Shown here piece by piece: positions 5,554-7,435 of a stretch of DNA of 7,435 bases. The DNA is from an uncultured Oscillospiraceae bacterium. Lineage in GTDB: Bacteria; Bacillota_A; Clostridia; Oscillospirales; Acutalibacteraceae. The notes under the pieces were generated by a model. That model was given only the letters and a program-made list of their open reading frames with translations. It was not told where the DNA came from and did not search any database. The DNA lies in the NCBI GenBank assembly GCA_910589395.1, contig CAJUTL010000066.1:1-7435 (forward strand), given 5' to 3'. The translations under genes were made by a program, and so were the position numbers. Each line of letters begins with the position of its first letter. Positions within the stretch are counted from its first letter, which is position 1.

Positions 5554-7435
5554 ATGGCGCGGATCAGCACAGACGGGAAGCATAGAGAGAATACGGCGGA
5601 TCCGAGGTGGCAAAAAGAGCAGGAAGAAAAAAGGCGGTATCAGGAAACCTATAACGCCGGAGGCGCCGGGCCCACGGCGCGGCAGATAAACGAAGCGTGC
5701 GCGCGGAACATTGAAAAATCCCAAAAGCTGGCGTGGTCGGCGAAGAATCTGGAAAAAAGCGGAGAGCAACGAAAATCGACGGAGGATACCCTGATCCAGG
5801 CGAGCCGGAGCTGGGTGCAGTACAAGGCGGATATCGAAGCGGATTGGGCAGTGGCGGAGGAAATGGAAAAGGATCTGATAGAGAAGCCGGAGAACCCGGA
5901 GCTGGAACGGAATCACGACGAGCTGGTGGGAAACGTGAACAGGCGGGAGGGCACGCTGCAGGTCTATGAAAACAGCTGTCAGAATATGGCGGGGGAGTAC
6001 ACAGGTCTTTCCATGCAGGAGGAGCAGGACAAAGAAACCTGCCGGAGGGATTACGAGGACTGGGAAAGCGACCGGTGGCTTTATACCAAGCTGCTGAGCG
6101 ACTACCGTGGAAACGATATGGAGGAGCTGTCCGAGGAGGCGCTGGCCGCATGGCAGGAATTTCAGGAGGGCAGCTGGGAGTACGTGGAAACGGAAATCAA
6201 CCGGCGGCTCAAGGAAATAGGGGAAGAAATAACGGAAACAGAGAGGAAAACGGGAGAGCTGTATCAAAGCGATCCGGAGAACGCTCTGATAGGAAACGTA
6301 AGGATCGGGAACGCGATAGAAAAGCGGAAAGCCCTGGAGAATGAGGCGGCGGCCCTGCGGACGGAAAAGTATCTGCTGGAAGGGGAGAAAAAGCGATCCC
6401 GGCAAAGGCTGGAGGCCATAAGAGACCCGGACTTCCAGAAGTATGTGGAGCTGGGAAAAGCGGCTGAAAAGGGGATTTACCACGAAACATTGATAAATCA
6501 AGCCGCTTTACAAAAAAGCGGTGTAATTCTTCCGATAAATGCATTGGAGCCCTTCGAAGATACAGGAGCAATGGAGCCGATTGATCAGAAAATATATTAC
6601 TACCTCTGGGGAAAGGAAGGAAACGAGACAGCCGCGAAGAGCTATAAGCACTCCCTGGAGCGTCAGATCAACCAAAAAAGGAGCGATGAGTATCTGGAGC
6701 GAATTCAGAAAGGAGCGGAGGAACAGCCCTTCAGATATGGAATCACTTCCACGCTGTTTAGACCGACCGCGGCGGCCTTGACTGTCGGAGACATGCTGAA
6801 GGATTGGACAAGCCCGGAAGCGGAAAAGGGCCTGCTGTCAGATCCGAATACACCGGGGAAAAGCATGACCAGGGGGATCTGGGCGGCAAGGCAGCCTGGG
6901 CTGGACAGCATCGAAAATCCGGGCGCAAAAAAGGCTGCAAACTATATGTATAACGTGGTGGATATGGCCCCCGGCGCTGTACTGGACGCGCTGGGGACTC
7001 CGGGGCTGGGAATGGCCTACAGAAGCATGGTGCGTGGAACCGACGGTTATGTAGAAGCGGCCTCACAGGGAGCCACGACGGAACAGGCGCTGAAAGAAGG
7101 GAAAAACAGAGCGGCGCAGGGAATGTTCTTGGAAAACGCGTCTCAAATGGCAGGAAACGGGCAGAACGGCGGCTTCTCCTGGCAGCCGGGAAGTGACTCA
7201 CAGCAGGGCGCTTCCCTAACTCTGCCGAATTCCGGCCAACTGAGCGGGCTTTCGGTAGAGGAGGCCTATGCCGTCTTGCAGTCCGCAGGCTTAAGTCCGC
7301 AAATGATCCAGGAGGCGCTGGAAAGCAATGGGTACTTCGCGGAAAACCTGCTGGAGCTTTCCCCGGCGGCGGGAACCGGCGCCGGTCTGAGCTCGCAAGC
7401 GTTCTCAGGCTTACCGGGAAACAGCGGGTATCTCC
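5554..7435 (+). CDS. Large coiled-coil virion-protein candidate (3' end outside window)
   Basis: The frame is open from ATG 5554 to the right edge: 627 codons with no stop. AGGGAGG at 5541-5547 leaves a 6-base spacer, and the start is 36 bases after the previous stop. The first 310 or so residues are extremely charged (Glu, Lys, Arg) and helical, with heptad-like stretches around 170-300, so long coiled coils are likely. A less charged section follows. Near residues 468-490 lies a Gly/Ala/Pro segment, MAPGAVLDALGTPGLGMAYR, moderately hydrophobic but probably too polar for a firm membrane helix. After it comes GTDGYVEAASQGATTEQALKEG (by parts), a small-residue helical pattern. Residues about 530-560 are a Gly/Gln/Ser-rich linker, and another helical section begins at LSVEEAYAVLQSAGLSP. 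Size, coiled coils and position after the portal fit an internal or ejected virion protein of a short-tailed phage. A scaffold or tape-measure-type protein are alternatives. No catalytic motif is seen, but the C-terminal part is missing and might hold one. Confidence 0.7.
   Translation, partial: MARISTDGKHRENTADPRWQKEQEEKRRYQETYNAGGAGPTARQINEACARNIEKSQKLAWSAKNLEKSGEQRKSTEDTLIQASRSWVQYKADIEADWAVAEEMEKDLIEKPENPELERNHDELVGNVNRREGTLQVYENSCQNMAGEYTGLSMQEEQDKETCRRDYEDWESDRWLYTKLLSDYRGNDMEELSEEALAAWQEFQEGSWEYVETEINRRLKEIGEEITETERKTGELYQSDPENALIGNVRIGNAIEKRKALENEAAALRTEKYLLEGEKKRSRQRLEAIRDPDFQKYVELGKAAEKGIYHETLINQAALQKSGVILPINALEPFEDTGAMEPIDQKIYYYLWGKEGNETAAKSYKHSLERQINQKRSDEYLERIQKGAEEQPFRYGITSTLFRPTAAALTVGDMLKDWTSPEAEKGLLSDPNTPGKSMTRGIWAARQPGLDSIENPGAKKAANYMYNVVDMAPGAVLDALGTPGLGMAYRSMVRGTDGYVEAASQGATTEQALKEGKNRAAQGMFLENASQMAGNGQNGGFSWQPGSDSQQGASLTLPNSGQLSGLSVEEAYAVLQSAGLSPQMIQEALESNGYFAENLLELSPAAGTGAGLSSQAFSGLPGNSGYL

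Noticed and set aside
4891..6501. A 536-codon open frame on the minus strand spanning two + strand genes
   Set aside because: The two + strand genes happen to be in the same frame, and GC-rich codon use removes stops from the opposite register. The product is an implausible run of Leu, Pro, Arg and His, no good ribosome binding site was noted, and both + strand genes have good starts and sensible proteins.

Overview
The window is a stretch of tailed-phage virion genes, all on the + strand, most likely a prophage or phage-derived block in a moderately GC-rich Firmicute of the class Clostridia. GC looks like about 55-60% by eye. Three things support this placement: strong AGGAGG-type ribosome binding sites, codon use rich in CTG, GCG, GAG and CGG, and an S-layer-homology (SLH) domain. 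The taxon is inferred; no rRNA or other taxonomic marker is present.

Layout. Positions 3-149 hold the C-terminal end of an SLH-domain protein, followed at 158-188 by a textbook intrinsic terminator. Next comes a 252-residue tail- or fibre-like protein (207-965). A 13-codon ORF with an excellent ribosome binding site (999-1040) then overlaps, by ATGA, the start of a 530-residue protein (1037-2629) that resembles the tail nozzle or tail-accessory proteins of short-tailed phages. A 74-base gap with a small hairpin leads to a 635-residue portal protein (GTG start, 2704-4611). This portal carries a four-cysteine zinc-ribbon-like insert and a Gln/Ala/Met-rich C-terminus. Two further genes follow: a 278-residue protein of unknown function with a patterned core (4681-5517), and a large, highly charged, coiled-coil protein that runs off the right edge (5554 to 7435, 627 codons visible).

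How the genes may work together. The portal is the DNA gate of the capsid. The nozzle-like protein would close the short tail below it, and the fibre-like protein would sit at or near the tip. The two genes after the portal are candidates for scaffold, internal or ejected virion proteins, by position and composition only. The SLH domain would attach its protein to the cell wall; whether that protein belongs to the phage or to the host cannot be decided from its last 48 residues. No terminase, major capsid, integrase, lysin or regulator is visible.

The window is almost fully coding. Every gap between genes is under 80 bases, and I see no tRNA, rRNA, CRISPR array, insertion sequence or attachment site. 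The most interesting points are the nozzle-before-portal gene order, the zinc ribbon in the portal, the coupled mini-ORF, and the two uncharacterised proteins downstream of the portal.
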